Numbered from the stretch's first letter, positions 10,386-21,937 are shown. The stretch: DNA of 64,000 bases from Microbacteriaceae bacterium (GCA_027490915.1 JAIXXG010000058.1:57482-121481); one strand, 5' to 3'. Translations and numbers: made by a program. Notes: generated by a model not told the origin, from the sequence alone.

Positions 10386-11485
10386 GGTGCCGCCCGTGTC
10401 GTCCGGTGCACGCGCCGGCCCAGTCGCGTGACGAGCTCGTAGGCGATCGTGCCGGCAGCGTCGGCCCACTCGTCGACTCCCGGCTCCCCCGCCGTCGGGT
10501 CGCCCCACAGCACCGCCTCGTCGCCCACCGCGACCGGCGCATCGCCGACGTCGACGACGAACTGGTCCATCGCGATGCGCCCGACGACGCGGTGCCGGCG
10601 GCCGCCGATGACGACGGGCGCGTCGACCGCGGCGCGCGGCACCCCATCGGCATAGCCGAGCGGCACGAGCGCGAGGGTGGTGGGCGTCGTGGTGCGGTGC
10701 AGGAATCCATACGAGACGCCCGCACCCGCGGGCACGCGCTTCACCCCGACGACCTGCGCGCTCAGCCGCATGGCCGGGCGCAGGGCCAGGACCCCGCGCA
10801 GATGGCGCTCGGGGGCGATGCCGTACAGCGCGATGCCGCTGCGCACCATGTCGTAGTGGGCGGCGGGGTGGTCGAGCGCCGCGGCCGACGCCGCGATGTG
10901 CCGGATGCCCGGATCGAGGCCGACGCTGCGCACCGCATCCAGAAACCGCTCGAAGGCGACGAGCTGCGCCCGATCATCGTCGGGCGAGGTGTTCGAGAGG
11001 TGGCTGAACACGCCGTGCAGCTCGATGCCGCCCGCGCACTGCGCCGCCGCGAGCTCGTCGACGAACGGCCCCCACTCGCCCTCGGCGACGCCGTTTCGCG
11101 AGAGCCCGGTGTCGACCTTGACGTGCACGGCGACCCGGTGCCCGCTCGCCGCCGCGCGCGCGAGGTGGTGCCGCGCGCTGATGCCGAGCGTGATGCCCGC
11201 CGCGGCCGCGGCCGCCGCGTCGAACGCGGGGTCGAGCAGCCAGGCGAGCACCGGGGCATCGATGCCCGCAGCGCGCAGCTCGAACGCCTCGTCGAGGTCG
11301 GCGACGCCGAGGTGGTCGGCCCCGCCCTCGAGCGCCGCCCGCGCGGCGGTCACCGCGCCGTGCCCGTACCCGTCGGCCTTGACGATCGCCATCGCGTGCG
11401 GGGTCGGGATGCGCTGCCGCAGCAGCGCCGCGTTCGCACCGATCGCTGCCGCATCGATGCGGGCCTCCCGCAGAACCGCGGTCAT
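10382..11485 (-). CDS. alr: Alanine racemase
   Basis: AIVKADGYGHGAVTAARAALEGGADHLGVADLDEAFELR; RSGIALYGIAP; GRIAMDQFVVDVGD. Confidence 0.96.
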   Translation of the reverse strand: MTAVLREARIDAAAIGANAALLRQRIPTPHAMAIVKADGYGHGAVTAARAALEGGADHLGVADLDEAFELRAAGIDAPVLAWLLDPAFDAAAAAAAGITLGISARHHLARAAASGHRVAVHVKVDTGLSRNGVAEGEWGPFVDELAAAQCAGGIELHGVFSHLSNTSPDDDRAQLVAFERFLDAVRSVGLDPGIRHIAASAAALDHPAAHYDMVRSGIALYGIAPERHLRGVLALRPAMRLSAQVVGVKRVPAGAGVSYGFLHRTTTPTTLALVPLGYADGVPRAAVDAPVVIGGRRHRVVGRIAMDQFVVDVGDAPVAVGDEAVLWGDPTAGEPGVDEWADAAGTIAYELVTRLGRRVHRTTRAAP

Positions 11486-11838
11486 GACTCGGCCACCACG
11501 AACGCGATCGCGACACCGGCGTCGTGCGACATCGACAGGTGCAGCCGAGCGATGCCGCGCTCGGCGGCGATCGCGGCTGCCCGACCCGCGAGCACGAGGT
11601 CGGGATTGCCCTCGCCGTCGGAGGTCACCCGCATGTCGTGCCAGCCGATGCCGTCGGTGGCTCCGAGCGCCTTGAGCACCGCCTCCTTCGCCGCGAACCG
11701 CCCGGCGAGCGACCGCAGCGGCAGCACGCGCTCCTCGGCGGTGAACAGGCGCTCGCGCAGGCGCGGGGTGCGATCGAGCGCCCGCTCGAAGCGGGCCAGA
11801 TCGACGACATCGACCCCGATGCCCACGATGCCGCTCAT
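11482..11838 (-). CDS. acpS: Holo-[acyl-carrier-protein] synthase
   Basis: MSGIVGIGVDVVDLARFERALDRTPRLRERLFTAEE...SLAGRFAAKEAVLKALGATDGIGWHDM...LHLSMSHDAGVAIAFVV. Confidence 0.95.
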   Translation of the reverse strand: MSGIVGIGVDVVDLARFERALDRTPRLRERLFTAEERVLPLRSLAGRFAAKEAVLKALGATDGIGWHDMRVTSDGEGNPDLVLAGRAAAIAAERGIARLHLSMSHDAGVAIAFVVAES

Positions 11839-11869
11839 GCGCGCCGCCGCCCGGCTGCCTGTCGCCCGG

Positions 11870-13720
11870 CTACTCGACCGTGACCGACTTCGCCAGGTTG
11901 CGCGGCTGGTCGACGTCGAGGCCCTTCGCCGAGGCGAGCTCCATGCCGAAGTAGTGCAGGGGCACCACCGCGAGCAGGGGCTCGAAGAACGGCGAGGCGA
12001 GCGGGATGCGGATGACCTCGTCGGCGTGCGGCAGCACCGCGACATCGCCCTCCTCGGCGATCGCGATGACGCGCGCCCCGCGGGCCCGGATCTCCTGGAT
12101 GTTCGACACGACCTTGCTGTGCAGCGACCGCGGGTCGCGCGGGCTCGGCACGAGCACGAAGACCACCTGACCCGGCTCGATGAGCGCGATCGGGCCGTGC
12201 TTGAGCTCGCCCGCGGCGAAGCCCTCGGCGTGGATGTACGCGAGCTCCTTGAGCTTCAGCGCCCCCTCGAGCGCGACGGGGTAGCCGACGTGGCGGCCGA
12301 GGAAGAGCACCGAGCGGGTGTCGGCCATCCAGTGCGCCAGCTCTTTGATGCGGTCACCGACCCCCAGCACGGTCGCGAGCTTCTCGGGCACCGCCTGCAG
12401 CTCGGCCACGAGACCCCGGGCCTCGTCGTCGGTCAGGGCGCCGCGCACCTGGCCGAGCTGCAGCCCGAGCAGATAGGTCGCGGTGATCTGGGCGACGAAA
12501 GCCTTCGTCGAGGCGACGGCGACCTCGGGGCCGGCGTGCGTGTAGACGACCGCGTCGGACTCGCGCGGGATCGTCGCACCCTGCGTGTTGCAGATCGACA
12601 GCGTGCGGGCACCGCGCTCGCGCGCGTACTTGACCGCCATCAAGGTGTCCATCGTCTCGCCCGACTGGCTGATCGAGACCACGAGCGTGTTCGGCGACAG
12701 CACGGGCTCGCGGTAGCGGAACTCGTGCGCCAGTTCGACATCGACCGGGATGCGGGCCCACTGCTCGATCGCGTACTTGCCGACCATGCCCGCGTAGGCG
12801 GCGGTGCCGCACGCGATGATGAGCACGCGGTCGATGCTTCGCAGCACCTCGGGCCCGAGGGCCGTGACCTCCGGCAGATCGACGAGGCCGTCGGTCACCC
12901 GGCCCAGGATCGTCTTCGCGACGGCCTCGGGCTCCTCGCTGATCTCCTTCGCCATGAAGCTCGACCAGCCGCCCTTCTCGGCCGCCGAGGCGTCCCAGTC
13001 GACCTCGAAGGTCGGCGGAGCGACCGGCGCGCCGCCGAAGTCGACGACCTCGACGCTGTCGGGGCGGATGGTGACGAGCTGGTCCTGCCCAATCTCCATG
13101 GCGCGGTGCGTGTACTCAACGAACGCGGCGACGTCGCTGCCGAGGAAGTTCTCGCCCTCGCCGAGCCCGATCACGAGCGGCGAGTTGCGGCGGGCGCCGA
13201 CGACGACGCCCGGCTGGTCGGCGTGCACAGCGAGCAGCGTGAAGGCGCCCTCGAGCCGGTTGACGACCTGCAGCATGGCCGCGGTGAGGTCGCCCGTGGC
13301 GCGGAAGGCGTCGCCGACGAGCAGCGCCGCGACCTCGGTGTCGGTCTCGGAGTGGAAGGTGTGGCCGCTCGCGAGCAGCTCGCCCTTGAGCTCGGCGAAG
13401 TTCTCGATGATGCCGTTGTGGATCAGCGCCAGCTTGCCGTCGTCGCCGAGGTGCGGGTGCGCGTTCTCGTCGGTGGGGCCGCCGTGCGTCGCCCACCGGG
13501 TGTGCCCGATGCCCGTGTGACCGTCGGCGAGGGGGGCCGCCGCGAGGTCGTCGGTGAGGATGCCGAGCTTGCCGGCGTGCTTGCGGGTGCCGAGGTGGCC
13601 GTCGGCGTCGATGACCGCGACCCCCGCCGAGTCATAGCCCCGGTACTCCAGCCGCTTCAGGCCGCCGAGAAGAACATCGACGCTGCCCCGGGTTCCGACA
13701 TAGCCCACGATTCCGCACAT
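11870..13720 (-). CDS. glmS: Glutamine-fructose-6-phosphate aminotransferase (isomerizing)
   Basis: [33 protein letters not shown]...; C-terminal [20 protein letters not shown]...[16 protein letters not shown]. Confidence 0.98.
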   Translation of the reverse strand: MCGIVGYVGTRGSVDVLLGGLKRLEYRGYDSAGVAVIDADGHLGTRKHAGKLGILTDDLAAAPLADGHTGIGHTRWATHGGPTDENAHPHLGDDGKLALIHNGIIENFAELKGELLASGHTFHSETDTEVAALLVGDAFRATGDLTAAMLQVVNRLEGAFTLLAVHADQPGVVVGARRNSPLVIGLGEGENFLGSDVAAFVEYTHRAMEIGQDQLVTIRPDSVEVVDFGGAPVAPPTFEVDWDASAAEKGGWSSFMAKEISEEPEAVAKTILGRVTDGLVDLPEVTALGPEVLRSIDRVLIIACGTAAYAGMVGKYAIEQWARIPVDVELAHEFRYREPVLSPNTLVVSISQSGETMDTLMAVKYARERGARTLSICNTQGATIPRESDAVVYTHAGPEVAVASTKAFVAQITATYLLGLQLGQVRGALTDDEARGLVAELQAVPEKLATVLGVGDRIKELAHWMADTRSVLFLGRHVGYPVALEGALKLKELAYIHAEGFAAGELKHGPIALIEPGQVVFVLVPSPRDPRSLHSKVVSNIQEIRARGARVIAIAEEGDVAVLPHADEVIRIPLASPFFEPLLAVVPLHYFGMELASAKGLDVDQPRNLAKSVTVE

Positions 13721-13778
13721 AACCCACCATTCTAGGCCTCCGACATCGGCGGCCGGGCCCGGGGGTACTGTGGTGCCG

Positions 13779-14717
13779 ATGACCGAGGCCCCCCGCGAGA
13801 CGAGTCCGTTCGACGAGATCGACCGGCAGCGCTGGGCGGCGCTCGCGCCGAGCACCGAGCGTCCGCTCACCGAGACCGAGCTCGTGCAGCTGCGCGGGCT
13901 CGGCGACGCCCTCGATGAGCGCGAGGTCGCCGAGGTGTACGTGCCCCTCAGCCGGCTGCTGAGCCTCTACGCCGTCGGCGCGCGGGGGCTGCACCAGGCC
14001 ACCCGCAGCTTCCTCGGCGAGGCGAGCGCGCCCACCCCCTTCGTCATCGGTGTGGCCGGCTCGGTCGCCGTCGGCAAGTCGACCATCGCGCGCCTGCTGC
14101 GCGAGCTGCTCTCGCGCTGGCCCGACACCCCGCGGGTCGAGCGCGTCACCACCGACGGCTTCCTGCTGCCAACCGCCGAGCTCGGACGCCGCGGCATCCT
14201 GCACCGCAAGGGCTTCCCCGAGTCGTACGACCGCCGCGCCCTGCTGCGCTTCGTCGCCCGGGTCAAGGCCGGGGCGGAGGAGGTGCGCGCGCCCGTCTAC
14301 AGCCACCTCAGCTACGACCGGGTGCCCGACGCCGAGATCATCGTGCGGCGGCCCGACATCCTCATCGTCGAGGGCCTCAACGTGCTGCAGCCGCCCGCCC
14401 CCGGCACCTCGCTCGCCGTGAGCGACCTGTTCGACTTCACGATCTACGTCGACGCGCGCACGAGCGACATCGCCCAGTGGTACGAAGAGCGCTTCCTCGC
14501 CCTGCAGCGCGGCGCGTTCACCGACCCGCGCAGCTACTTCCACCGCTACGCGGCGCTCACCCACGACGAGGCGGTCGCCAAGGCCCGCGAGATCTGGCGC
14601 GAGATCAACGAGCCCAACCTGGTCGAGAACATCCTGCCCACCCGGGCGCGCGCGTCGCTCGTGCTGCGCAAGGCCAGCGACCACACGGTCGAGACGGTGC
14701 TGCTGCGCAAGATCTGA
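13779..14717 (+). CDS. coaA: Type I pantothenate kinase
   Basis: [83 protein letters not shown]. Confidence 0.96.
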   Translation: MTEAPRETSPFDEIDRQRWAALAPSTERPLTETELVQLRGLGDALDEREVAEVYVPLSRLLSLYAVGARGLHQATRSFLGEASAPTPFVIGVAGSVAVGKSTIARLLRELLSRWPDTPRVERVTTDGFLLPTAELGRRGILHRKGFPESYDRRALLRFVARVKAGAEEVRAPVYSHLSYDRVPDAEIIVRRPDILIVEGLNVLQPPAPGTSLAVSDLFDFTIYVDARTSDIAQWYEERFLALQRGAFTDPRSYFHRYAALTHDEAVAKAREIWREINEPNLVENILPTRARASLVLRKASDHTVETVLLRKI

Positions 14718-14781
14718 GGCGGCGCATCCCACATCAGCGCACCCCGCGCCATGCTGACCGGGATGCGGAGCCGGGCCCGCG

Positions 14782-16143
14782 TCAGACCGCGAGCTGCTCG
14801 CGCACGACGTCGGCGAGCCGCGCGGCGACGGCTTCGGCCGTGGCCTGGTCGGCGGCCTCGACCATGACGCGCACCATCGGCTCGGTGCCGCTGGCACGCA
14901 GCAGCACGCGCCCGCTGTCGCCGAGCGCGGCCTCCTCGGCCGCGACCGCGGCGGCGACCACGGCATGGCCGTCGAGGGCCGTGCGATCGACGCCGCGCAC
15001 GTTGATGAGCACCTGCGGGAAGACGGTCATGACGTCGGCGAGCTCGGCGAGCGTGCGGCCCGTGCGGGCCATCTCGGCGGCGAGCTGCAGGCCGGTGAGG
15101 ATACCGTCGCCCGTCGTGGCGTGCTCGCTGAAGATGATGTGCCCCGACTGCTCGCCGCCGAGCGCAAGCCGGTGCTCGGCGAGAGCCTCGAGCACGTAGC
15201 GGTCGCCCACCTTCGTCTCGATGAGCCGCACGCCGTGCTCGGCCATCGCGCGCTTGAGCCCGAGGTTGCTCATGACGGTCACCACGAGGGTGTCGTCGGT
15301 GAGCTGGCCGCGGTTCTTGAGCGACAGGGCCAGGATCGCCATGATCTGGTCGCCGTCGATGACGCGGCCCTGGGCATCCACCGCGAGGCAGCGGTCGGCG
15401 TCGCCGTCGTGCGCGATGCCGAGGTCGGCGCCGTGCGCGACCACGGCCGCCTGCAGCGGGCCCAAGTGGGTCGAGCCGACACCGTCGTTGATGTTCAGGC
15501 CGTCCGGGTCGCTGCCGATGACGGTGACCCGCGCGCCCGCGTCGGCGAACACCTGCGGCGAGATGCCGGCGGCGGCGCCGTGCGCGCAGTCGATCACGAC
15601 GTGCAGGCCCTCGAGCGAGACGTCGAGGGTGCCGAGCAGGTGCAGCAGGTAGCGGTCCTCCGCGTCGGCGAAGCGGCGGATGCGGCCCACACCGGCCCCG
15701 GTCGGCGCGAGCTTCTCGCCCTCGAGCGCGAGCTCGATGCGGTCCTCCACCTCGTCGGGCAGCTTCGTGCCGCCGAAGGAGAAGAACTTGATGCCGTTGT
15801 CGGGCGCAGGGTTGTGCGAGGCCGAGATCATCACCCCGAAGTCGGCGTTGATATCGCCCACGAGGAACGCCGCCGCCGGCGTCGGGATGACGCCGGCATC
15901 GAGCACGTCGATGCCCGAGCTCGCGAGGCCCGCCGAGACGGCGGCCGTCAGGAACTGGCCCGAGATGCGCGGATCGCGCGCCACGATCGCCGTGGGGCGC
16001 TTGCCCTGGGCGCGCAGCTCGTCGGCGTGACGCCCGCTCGTGAGCACGCGGGCGGCAGCCTGCGACAGCCCGAGGGCCAGCTCGACGGTGAGATCACCGT
16101 TGGCCAGCCCCCGGACTCCGTCCGTGCCGAACAGTCGACCCAT
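14782..16143 (-). CDS. glmM: Phosphoglucosamine mutase
   Basis: [74 protein letters not shown]. Confidence 0.97.
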   Translation of the reverse strand: MGRLFGTDGVRGLANGDLTVELALGLSQAAARVLTSGRHADELRAQGKRPTAIVARDPRISGQFLTAAVSAGLASSGIDVLDAGVIPTPAAAFLVGDINADFGVMISASHNPAPDNGIKFFSFGGTKLPDEVEDRIELALEGEKLAPTGAGVGRIRRFADAEDRYLLHLLGTLDVSLEGLHVVIDCAHGAAAGISPQVFADAGARVTVIGSDPDGLNINDGVGSTHLGPLQAAVVAHGADLGIAHDGDADRCLAVDAQGRVIDGDQIMAILALSLKNRGQLTDDTLVVTVMSNLGLKRAMAEHGVRLIETKVGDRYVLEALAEHRLALGGEQSGHIIFSEHATTGDGILTGLQLAAEMARTGRTLAELADVMTVFPQVLINVRGVDRTALDGHAVVAAAVAAEEAALGDSGRVLLRASGTEPMVRVMVEAADQATAEAVAARLADVVREQLAV

Positions 16144-16165
16144 GACGTGCCTGCAGCCGAAGCGA

Positions 16166-16663
16166 CTAGCGCTTCGAGTACTGCGGAGCCTTGCGGGCCT
16201 TCTTGAGACCGGCCTTCTTGCGCTCGATCACGCGCGCGTCGCGCGTGAGGAAGCCGGCCTTCTTCAGGGTCGGGCGGTTGTTCTCGCGGTCGACCTCGTT
16301 GAGCGCGCGGGCGATGGCGAGACGCAGGGCGCCCGCCTGGCCCGAGGGGCCGCCGCCAGTGATGCGCGCCGTCACGTCGTACGCGCCGCCGAGCTGCAGC
16401 ACCGTGAACGGATCGTTGATGAGCTGCTGGTGCAGCTTGTTCGGGAAGTAGTCCTCGAGCGTGCGCCCGTTGACGGTGTAGCTGCCCGAACCGGGGGTGA
16501 TGCGCACGCGGGCGATCGCCTGCTTGCGGCGGCCCACGGCCTGGCCCGAGACCGAGAGCACGGCGCGCGGCGCCGCGGCCGCGACGGGGGCGGTCGACTC
16601 GGTGGTGTAGGACTCGGGAGCCGAGTCGGGGGTGATGTCGTCGGTGTTCGTAACGTCTGCCAC
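16166..16663 (-). CDS. rpsI: 30S ribosomal protein S9
   Basis: [44 protein letters not shown]...[25 protein letters not shown]. Confidence 0.98.
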   Translation of the reverse strand: MADVTNTDDITPDSAPESYTTESTAPVAAAAPRAVLSVSGQAVGRRKQAIARVRITPGSGSYTVNGRTLEDYFPNKLHQQLINDPFTVLQLGGAYDVTARITGGGPSGQAGALRLAIARALNEVDRENNRPTLKKAGFLTRDARVIERKKAGLKKARKAPQYSKR

Positions 16664-16692
16664 GATGCTGTTCCTTACAGTCTGCGCGGCCG

Positions 16693-17139
16693 CTACTGGG
16701 CGACCTGGTCGAGGGTGTAGGCCGTGGGCTGCTGCGCAGCGTGCGGGTGCTCAGCACCCGCGTAGACCTTGAGCTTCTTGATCTGGGCGCGGCCCAGCGA
16801 GTTCTTCGGCAGCATGCCGCGGATGGCCTTCTCGACCGCGCGCTCGGGGTTCTTCTCGAGCAGCTCGGTGTACGAGGTGGCGGTGAGGCCGCCCGGGTAG
16901 CCCGAGTGGCGGTAGGCCTTCTTCTGCGCGAGCTTCGACCCGGTCAGCGCCACCTTGTCGGCGTTGATGATGATGACGAAGTCGCCCATGTCCATGTGCG
17001 GAGCGAAGGTGGGCTTGTGCTTGCCGCGCAGCAGGGCGGCGGCGTGGCTGGCGAGGCGGCCCAGGACGACATCGGTAGCGTCGATGACGACCCAGTTGCG
17101 CTGAACGTCAGCGGGAGTGGGGCTGAATGTACGCGTCAC
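16693..17139 (-). CDS. rplM: 50S ribosomal protein L13
   Basis: [55 protein letters not shown]. Confidence 0.98.
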   Translation of the reverse strand: MTRTFSPTPADVQRNWVVIDATDVVLGRLASHAAALLRGKHKPTFAPHMDMGDFVIIINADKVALTGSKLAQKKAYRHSGYPGGLTATSYTELLEKNPERAVEKAIRGMLPKNSLGRAQIKKLKVYAGAEHPHAAQQPTAYTLDQVAQ

Positions 17140-17266
17140 AGTGCGGACTTTCGTGTCGAGGAGTTCGTGAATCCCGCTCCGGGAGGGAGTTCGCGCTCAG
17201 AGCGAGAGCGAACGCCCAGGTGGAGGGCTCAACCGGATGACCGACGGCGTCGGGCACCAAGGGTCG

Positions 17267-17295
17267 AGCCTAGCGGGCCGGTGCTCCCCGGTCAA
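17267..17295 (-). promoter_or_regulatory. Candidate rplM-rpsI promoter
   Basis: Minus strand TTGACC-N17-TAGGCT; -35 overlaps the TGA stop of truA (17292-17294). Confidence 0.55.
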
Positions 17296-18197
17296 TCTGA
17301 GGCAGCGCTGCCCCGCACGTCGCGGGGGGCGGATGCGGACGCCGGCGCCTCCCGCCGCGCGCGGGTCTGCTCGGCGCGGGCCGCGAGCTCGGCGTCGGGC
17401 GGGTACCCCACCTCCACGAGCGTGAGCCCCTTCGCCGCGACCACGGGGAAGAGCGAGGTGCGCTGCGGCGCGCGCAGCAGGGCGACGATCGCATCGGGCT
17501 CGCGCCGCCCCAGCCCGACGGCCACCGCCGCACCCACGAGGGCGCGCACCATCGAGTGGCAGAACGCATCGGCGCGCACGGCGGCCACGAGCACGCCGTC
17601 GTCGTCCCGTCGCCAGCCGTAGTCGAGCAGCGTGCGGATCGTCGTGGCGCCCTCGCGGGGCTTGCAGAATGCGCCGAAGTCGTGGAGGCCGACGAGGCGC
17701 TCGGCGAGAGCATCCATCGCCGCCCCGTCGAGAACGCCGGGCTGCCAGAGCGTGTGACCGCGACGGCGGGGGTCGCGCAGCGCCTGCTCATCGGCGATGC
17801 GGTACTCGTAGCGGCGCCAGATCGGCGAGAAGCGCGCGTCGAACCCGGGCGGGGCGGGGCTGACACGCGTGATCACGATGTCGGGGGTCTCGCCGGCCAG
17901 CACCCCGTTGAGGCGCCGCGCGAGGCTCGCGTGCGGATCGTCGCGGCGTCGGGCCGCCCGCAGCGACTCCCACTGCGCGAGGGTGAGATCGAGGTGCGCC
18001 ACCTGTCCCGTCGCGTGCACGCCGGCGTCGGTGCGACCGGCCACCGTCAGCTGCGGAGGGGTCTCGGCGTCGCGCAGCACGGTCGCGATGGCCGCCTCGA
18101 TCGCACCCTGCACGGTGCGCAGGCCGGGCTGCCGGCTCCAGCCCGCGAAGCCCGTGCCGTCGTAGGCGGCATCGATCCGCAGCCGCACCGTCTCCAC
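17292..18197 (-). CDS. truA: tRNA pseudouridine(38-40) synthase TruA
   Basis: VRLRIDAAYDGTGFAGWSRQPGLRTVQGAIEAAIATV; VAGRTDAGVHATGQVAHLDL. Exact GTG start uncertain (18188/18197/18212). Confidence 0.94.
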   Translation of the reverse strand: METVRLRIDAAYDGTGFAGWSRQPGLRTVQGAIEAAIATVLRDAETPPQLTVAGRTDAGVHATGQVAHLDLTLAQWESLRAARRRDDPHASLARRLNGVLAGETPDIVITRVSPAPPGFDARFSPIWRRYEYRIADEQALRDPRRRGHTLWQPGVLDGAAMDALAERLVGLHDFGAFCKPREGATTIRTLLDYGWRRDDDGVLVAAVRADAFCHSMVRALVGAAVAVGLGRREPDAIVALLRAPQRTSLFPVVAAKGLTLVEVGYPPDAELAARAEQTRARREAPASASAPRDVRGSAASD

Positions 18198-18261
18198 GGT
18201 CAGCGAGTCTACGGCCCGTCGTTTGACCGCACGCGCCCCGCGGGGCGACCCTGGTAGCACC

Positions 18262-20157
18262 ATGCCGTCGACGAGCACCCCTCCCGAGCGCCTCCCGGGC
18301 CTCGACGGCCTCCGGGCGCTCGCGATCGCGCTCGTGCTGGCGTACCACCTCTTCCCCGGCCTCGCGCCGGGCGGGTTCATCGGCGTCGACATCTTCCTCG
18401 TGGTGAGCGGCTATCTCATCACCGCCCTCCTCGTGCACGAGCACCGCACGGCGGGGGGCATCCGGCTCGGGCGGTTCTGGGCGCGGCGCGCCCGACGGCT
18501 GCTGCCGGCTCTCGCCGTCGTCGTCGCCGTGGTCTGCCTGACGGCCGCGGCGATCGGCGGCGACGTGCTCGTCGGCATCGGGTGGCAGCTGCTCGGCGTG
18601 GCGACGTTCAGCGCCAACTGGGTCGCGATCGCGCAGGGGTCGAGCTACCTCGACGGCACGAGCCCCGAGCTGTTCCGGCACGCCTGGTCGCTCGCGGTGG
18701 AGGAGCAGTTCTATCTGCTGTGGCCCCTCGCCCTGCTGGTGCTGCTGGTGCTGCCGCGGCGGTGGCTGCGGGTGACCCTGCCGGTCGTGCTCGCCGTGCT
18801 GTCGGCCGTCGGGCTGGCGATGCTCGCCGGCGATCCGGGGGTCGACCCCGCCGCCGCCTCGGCCGCCTACCTGTCAACGCTCACCCACGGGTTCGGGCTG
18901 CTGCTCGGAGCGGCGCTGGCACTCGCGATCGAGCCGCTCGGCGCGCCGGTCTCGGCGGCGGCCGCCCCCCGGTCACGGAGCGGCGTGCTCGTCGACGCGG
19001 CCGCGGTGCTCGCGGTGGCCGGGCTCGCAGCCCTCGCTCTCGTGCTGGCCATCGACACCGCCGCCGCGTACCGCGGGGGCATCGCGTCCGCCGCGCTGCT
19101 CACCGGCGCCCTCATCGTCGGACTGCGGCACCCGGCGAGCCGAACGGCGCGCATCGCGGATGCGGCGCTCCCCCGCTGGCTGGGAGAGCGGTCGTACGGG
19201 CTCTACCTCTGGCACTGGCCCGTTTTCGTGCTGCTCGCCGCGGCCCTGCCCGCCGTTGACCGAGGCGGGCCCGAGGCGTGGCTGCTGGGTCTCGGCGCGC
19301 TCGCGATCTCGCTCGTGCTCACCGCCCTGAGCTACCGGTACATCGAGCAGCCGGTGCGGCGGCACGGGTGGCGCGTACTCCTCGGGCGCGGGGTGCTCCC
19401 GCGCCCGCGCCGCATCGCCGTCGTCGCCGCGGCAGCACTGGCGGCCGTGGCGCTCGTGGGCGGCATGACGCTGGCGGTCATCCGCGCGCCCGAGCGCTCC
19501 GAGGCCGCCGCCCTGATCGCTGCCGGGCAGGCCGCGCTCGACGGCGGGCTCGCCTCCGCGCCGGCCGTGCCCCTGCGGCTGCCGCTGGACGAGCGGCGAC
19601 CGAGCGGGCCGGGCACCGCCCCGCTGCCCAGCGGCGACCGCATCGTCGCTGTCGGCGACTCGGTCATGCTCGCCTCCGCCCCCCAGCTGCAGGCGCGGTT
19701 CCCCGGTATCGCGATCGATGCCGCGGTCTCGCGCCAGATGCGGCAGGCCACCGAGATCGTCGCGGCGCTCGACGCGGCCGGCGCCCTGCGCGAGTACGTC
19801 GTGCTCGGGCTCGGCACCAACGGCTCGATCGATCCGCAGACGCTGCACGACGTGCGCCGCCTGCTCGGCCCCGACCGGGCGCTCGTGCTCGTCAGCGTGC
19901 AGGCGCCGCGCGGCTGGATCCCCGGCGTCAACGCCCACCTCTCCGCGTTCGCCGACGACTACCGCAACGTCGTGCTGGCCGACTGGCGGGCCGTCATCGC
20001 TCCGCGCCTCGACCTGCTGGCGGGCGATCAGGTGCACCCCGGGTCGGCCGGCGGGCGCCTGTACGCGGGGGCGATCGAGGATGCCCTGCAGGAGCTCGCC
20101 GACCTGCCCGAGCTCGTCGACTACGACGCGAACCCCGAGCTGCACCGCCCGCGCTGA
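18262..20157 (+). CDS. Acyltransferase-3 (OatA-like) membrane protein with C-terminal SGNH-type domain
   Basis: LPGLDGLRALAIALVLAYHLFPGLAPGGFIGVDIFLVVSGYLITALL; SLAVEEQFYLLWPLALL; C-terminal DRIVAVGDSVMLAS and GDQVHPGSAGGRLYA. Confidence 0.9.
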   Translation: MPSTSTPPERLPGLDGLRALAIALVLAYHLFPGLAPGGFIGVDIFLVVSGYLITALLVHEHRTAGGIRLGRFWARRARRLLPALAVVVAVVCLTAAAIGGDVLVGIGWQLLGVATFSANWVAIAQGSSYLDGTSPELFRHAWSLAVEEQFYLLWPLALLVLLVLPRRWLRVTLPVVLAVLSAVGLAMLAGDPGVDPAAASAAYLSTLTHGFGLLLGAALALAIEPLGAPVSAAAAPRSRSGVLVDAAAVLAVAGLAALALVLAIDTAAAYRGGIASAALLTGALIVGLRHPASRTARIADAALPRWLGERSYGLYLWHWPVFVLLAAALPAVDRGGPEAWLLGLGALAISLVLTALSYRYIEQPVRRHGWRVLLGRGVLPRPRRIAVVAAAALAAVALVGGMTLAVIRAPERSEAAALIAAGQAALDGGLASAPAVPLRLPLDERRPSGPGTAPLPSGDRIVAVGDSVMLASAPQLQARFPGIAIDAAVSRQMRQATEIVAALDAAGALREYVVLGLGTNGSIDPQTLHDVRRLLGPDRALVLVSVQAPRGWIPGVNAHLSAFADDYRNVVLADWRAVIAPRLDLLAGDQVHPGSAGGRLYAGAIEDALQELADLPELVDYDANPELHRPR

Positions 20158-20224
20158 GCGGGACCGCACGGCACCCGCGCTGCCGGCCGTGGCCGGCGGA
20201 GGGACAGGGCGGCCCGCAGCGCGG

Positions 20225-21271
20225 CTAGAGCGCGATGCGGTACGCGACCTCGCGCGCGGTGGGCTCGAAGCCCAGTCGCGTGTACACCCCGAGTGCACCC
20301 GTCGGGTTGTCGGTGTCGACGTCGAGCACGGCGAGCTCGAGCTCCGCATCCCGCAGGCCCCGCAGCACGTCGGCGAGCATCGCGCTCGCGAGGCCGCGGC
20401 CCCGGTGCTCGCGCACCGTGCCCACCAGTCCGATGTAGCCCGAGCGGGCGCCCTGGCGCTCCCAATCGTCCTCGTTCACCTCGACGATGACGAAGCCCGC
20501 GACCTCGTCGCCGTGCCAGGCAACGCGGCTCAGCTCGGCGCGGAACATCGGCAGGCCGATCGTCGACTCCCAGGCCTCCCGACCCGTCGGCTGGCTGCCC
20601 CAGTGGTCGGCGAACGCGGCATTGCGGGCGGCGCGCACCTGCTCGCTGCGGGCGGCATCGAACGGGGCGAGGCGCAGGCCCTCGGGAAGCGAGCGGTCGT
20701 CGGGCCCCGCAGCGCGGAGGTCGCGCTCGAGGGTCGTGAACCAGCGGACGGCCTCGAAGCCGAGCCGCTGCAGCAGCGCGCCGTGCTCGGGCGAGCGATC
20801 GGGGGCGTAGCCGAGCACCCAGGCCGGCAGCGCCAGGGGTGAGGCGGCGAGCAACTGGCGGGCCCGGTCGCGCTGCCAGGCGAGCAGGCGGCGGCCGACG
20901 CCCCGCCCGCGATGCGCCGGGTCGACGCCGCCGAACAGGATGACCCGGACGAGCGACTCCGGGTCGGGAGGCATGACGACGAGACCCCAGCCGACCGCCG
21001 TGCCGTCCGCGTCGACGGCGAGCAGCCCGTCGCGGGCCGGATCGACCCACGAGTGCTCGAGCTCCTCCTGCAGCTCGTCGACCGACTCGCTCCAGGTCGG
21101 GTGGTCGCGTCGGCTGATGCGCTCCTGCAGCTCGGCGAGCGTCGCCGCATCATCGACCGACAGCGGGCGCCACCGGATGCCCTCCGGCCCGTCCGGCATC
21201 GCGAGGTCGCCCGGCGCCTCCACGCGGTCGCGCAGCGGAACGGTCGGGTCGGCGGTCGTCTCCTCGGTCAC
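20225..21271 (-). CDS. Two-domain GNAT family N-acetyltransferase
   Basis: Two acetyl-CoA motifs: DPAHRGRGVGRRLLAW and REHRGRGLASAMLADVL...NPTGALGVYTRLGFEPTARE. Confidence 0.85.
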   Translation of the reverse strand: MTEETTADPTVPLRDRVEAPGDLAMPDGPEGIRWRPLSVDDAATLAELQERISRRDHPTWSESVDELQEELEHSWVDPARDGLLAVDADGTAVGWGLVVMPPDPESLVRVILFGGVDPAHRGRGVGRRLLAWQRDRARQLLAASPLALPAWVLGYAPDRSPEHGALLQRLGFEAVRWFTTLERDLRAAGPDDRSLPEGLRLAPFDAARSEQVRAARNAAFADHWGSQPTGREAWESTIGLPMFRAELSRVAWHGDEVAGFVIVEVNEDDWERQGARSGYIGLVGTVREHRGRGLASAMLADVLRGLRDAELELAVLDVDTDNPTGALGVYTRLGFEPTAREVAYRIAL

Positions 21272-21283
21272 GGCTGAAAGAGT

Positions 21284-21313
21284 ACGGCCCCCGCTCTCTC
21301 GAGCGGGGGCCGT
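21284..21313 (-). terminator. Terminator at the end of the alpha operon (after rplQ)
   Basis: Perfect 13-bp stem ACGGCCCCCGCTC-TCTC-GAGCGGGGGCCGT. Confidence 0.75.
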
Positions 21314-21337
21314 GACGCGATCGTGATGACGCGGTGA

Positions 21338-21937
21338 CTACTTGGCCTCGTCCTCGGCCGGAGCGTCGCCCGACTCGGCGGCCTCGGCGGCGGGCGCCTC
21401 CTCGGCGGCAGCCTCCTCGACGACCTCCGTGGCGATCTCCTGGGCGGCGGTCTCCTCGGCAGCGGTCTCCTCGACCACGGTCTCCTCGACGGCAGCCTCC
21501 TCGGCCGCAGCCTCCTCGGCGACGGGCGCGGCAGCCGCGGGAGCGGCGGCCTTCTTGGTGCTCTTCGCCTTCGGGCTCACCGGCTCGAGCACGAGCTCGA
21601 TGACGGCCATCGGGGCGTTGTCGCCCTTGCGGTAGCCGACCTTGGTGATGCGCGTGTAGCCGCCCTCGCGATCGGCCACGAGCGGCGCGATCTCGGTGAA
21701 GAGCAGGTGCACGGCGGTCTTGTCGGTGATGACGCGCATCACGCGACGACGGGCGTGCAGGTCACCGCGCTTCGCGAAGGTGATGAGACGCTCGGCGTAG
21801 GGGCGCAGGCGCTTCGCCTTGGTCTCGGTGGTCGTGATGCGCTGGTGGGTGAACAGCGCGGTCGCGAGGTTGGCGAGCAGCAGGCGCTCGTGGGCCGGGC
21901 CGCCGCCGAGACGGGGACCCTTCGTGGGCTGAGGCAT
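21338..21937 (-). CDS. rplQ: 50S ribosomal protein L17 with acidic C-terminal extension
   Basis: [64 protein letters not shown]; tail of E/A/V repeats. Confidence 0.97.
   Translation of the reverse strand: MPQPTKGPRLGGGPAHERLLLANLATALFTHQRITTTETKAKRLRPYAERLITFAKRGDLHARRRVMRVITDKTAVHLLFTEIAPLVADREGGYTRITKVGYRKGDNAPMAVIELVLEPVSPKAKSTKKAAAPAAAAPVAEEAAAEEAAVEETVVEETAAEETAAQEIATEVVEEAAAEEAPAAEAAESGDAPAEDEAK

Noticed and set aside
10406-13735. 1109-aa plus-strand ORF (and similar very long ORFs at 21707..23197, 36823..39093, 39317..41464, 45925..47772, 58086..61040)
   Set aside because: Antisense shadows of real genes in high-GC DNA; Arg/Asp/His/Val-rich translations with no recognisable domains.
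13721-13778. glmS ribozyme upstream of glmS
   Set aside because: Only 58 nt to the divergent coaA; too short for the ribozyme and no core motif seen.
14718-14781. CGCATCCC...GGGATGCG inverted repeat between coaA and glmM as a regulatory site
   Set aside because: Lies between convergent genes; a bidirectional terminator is the simpler explanation.
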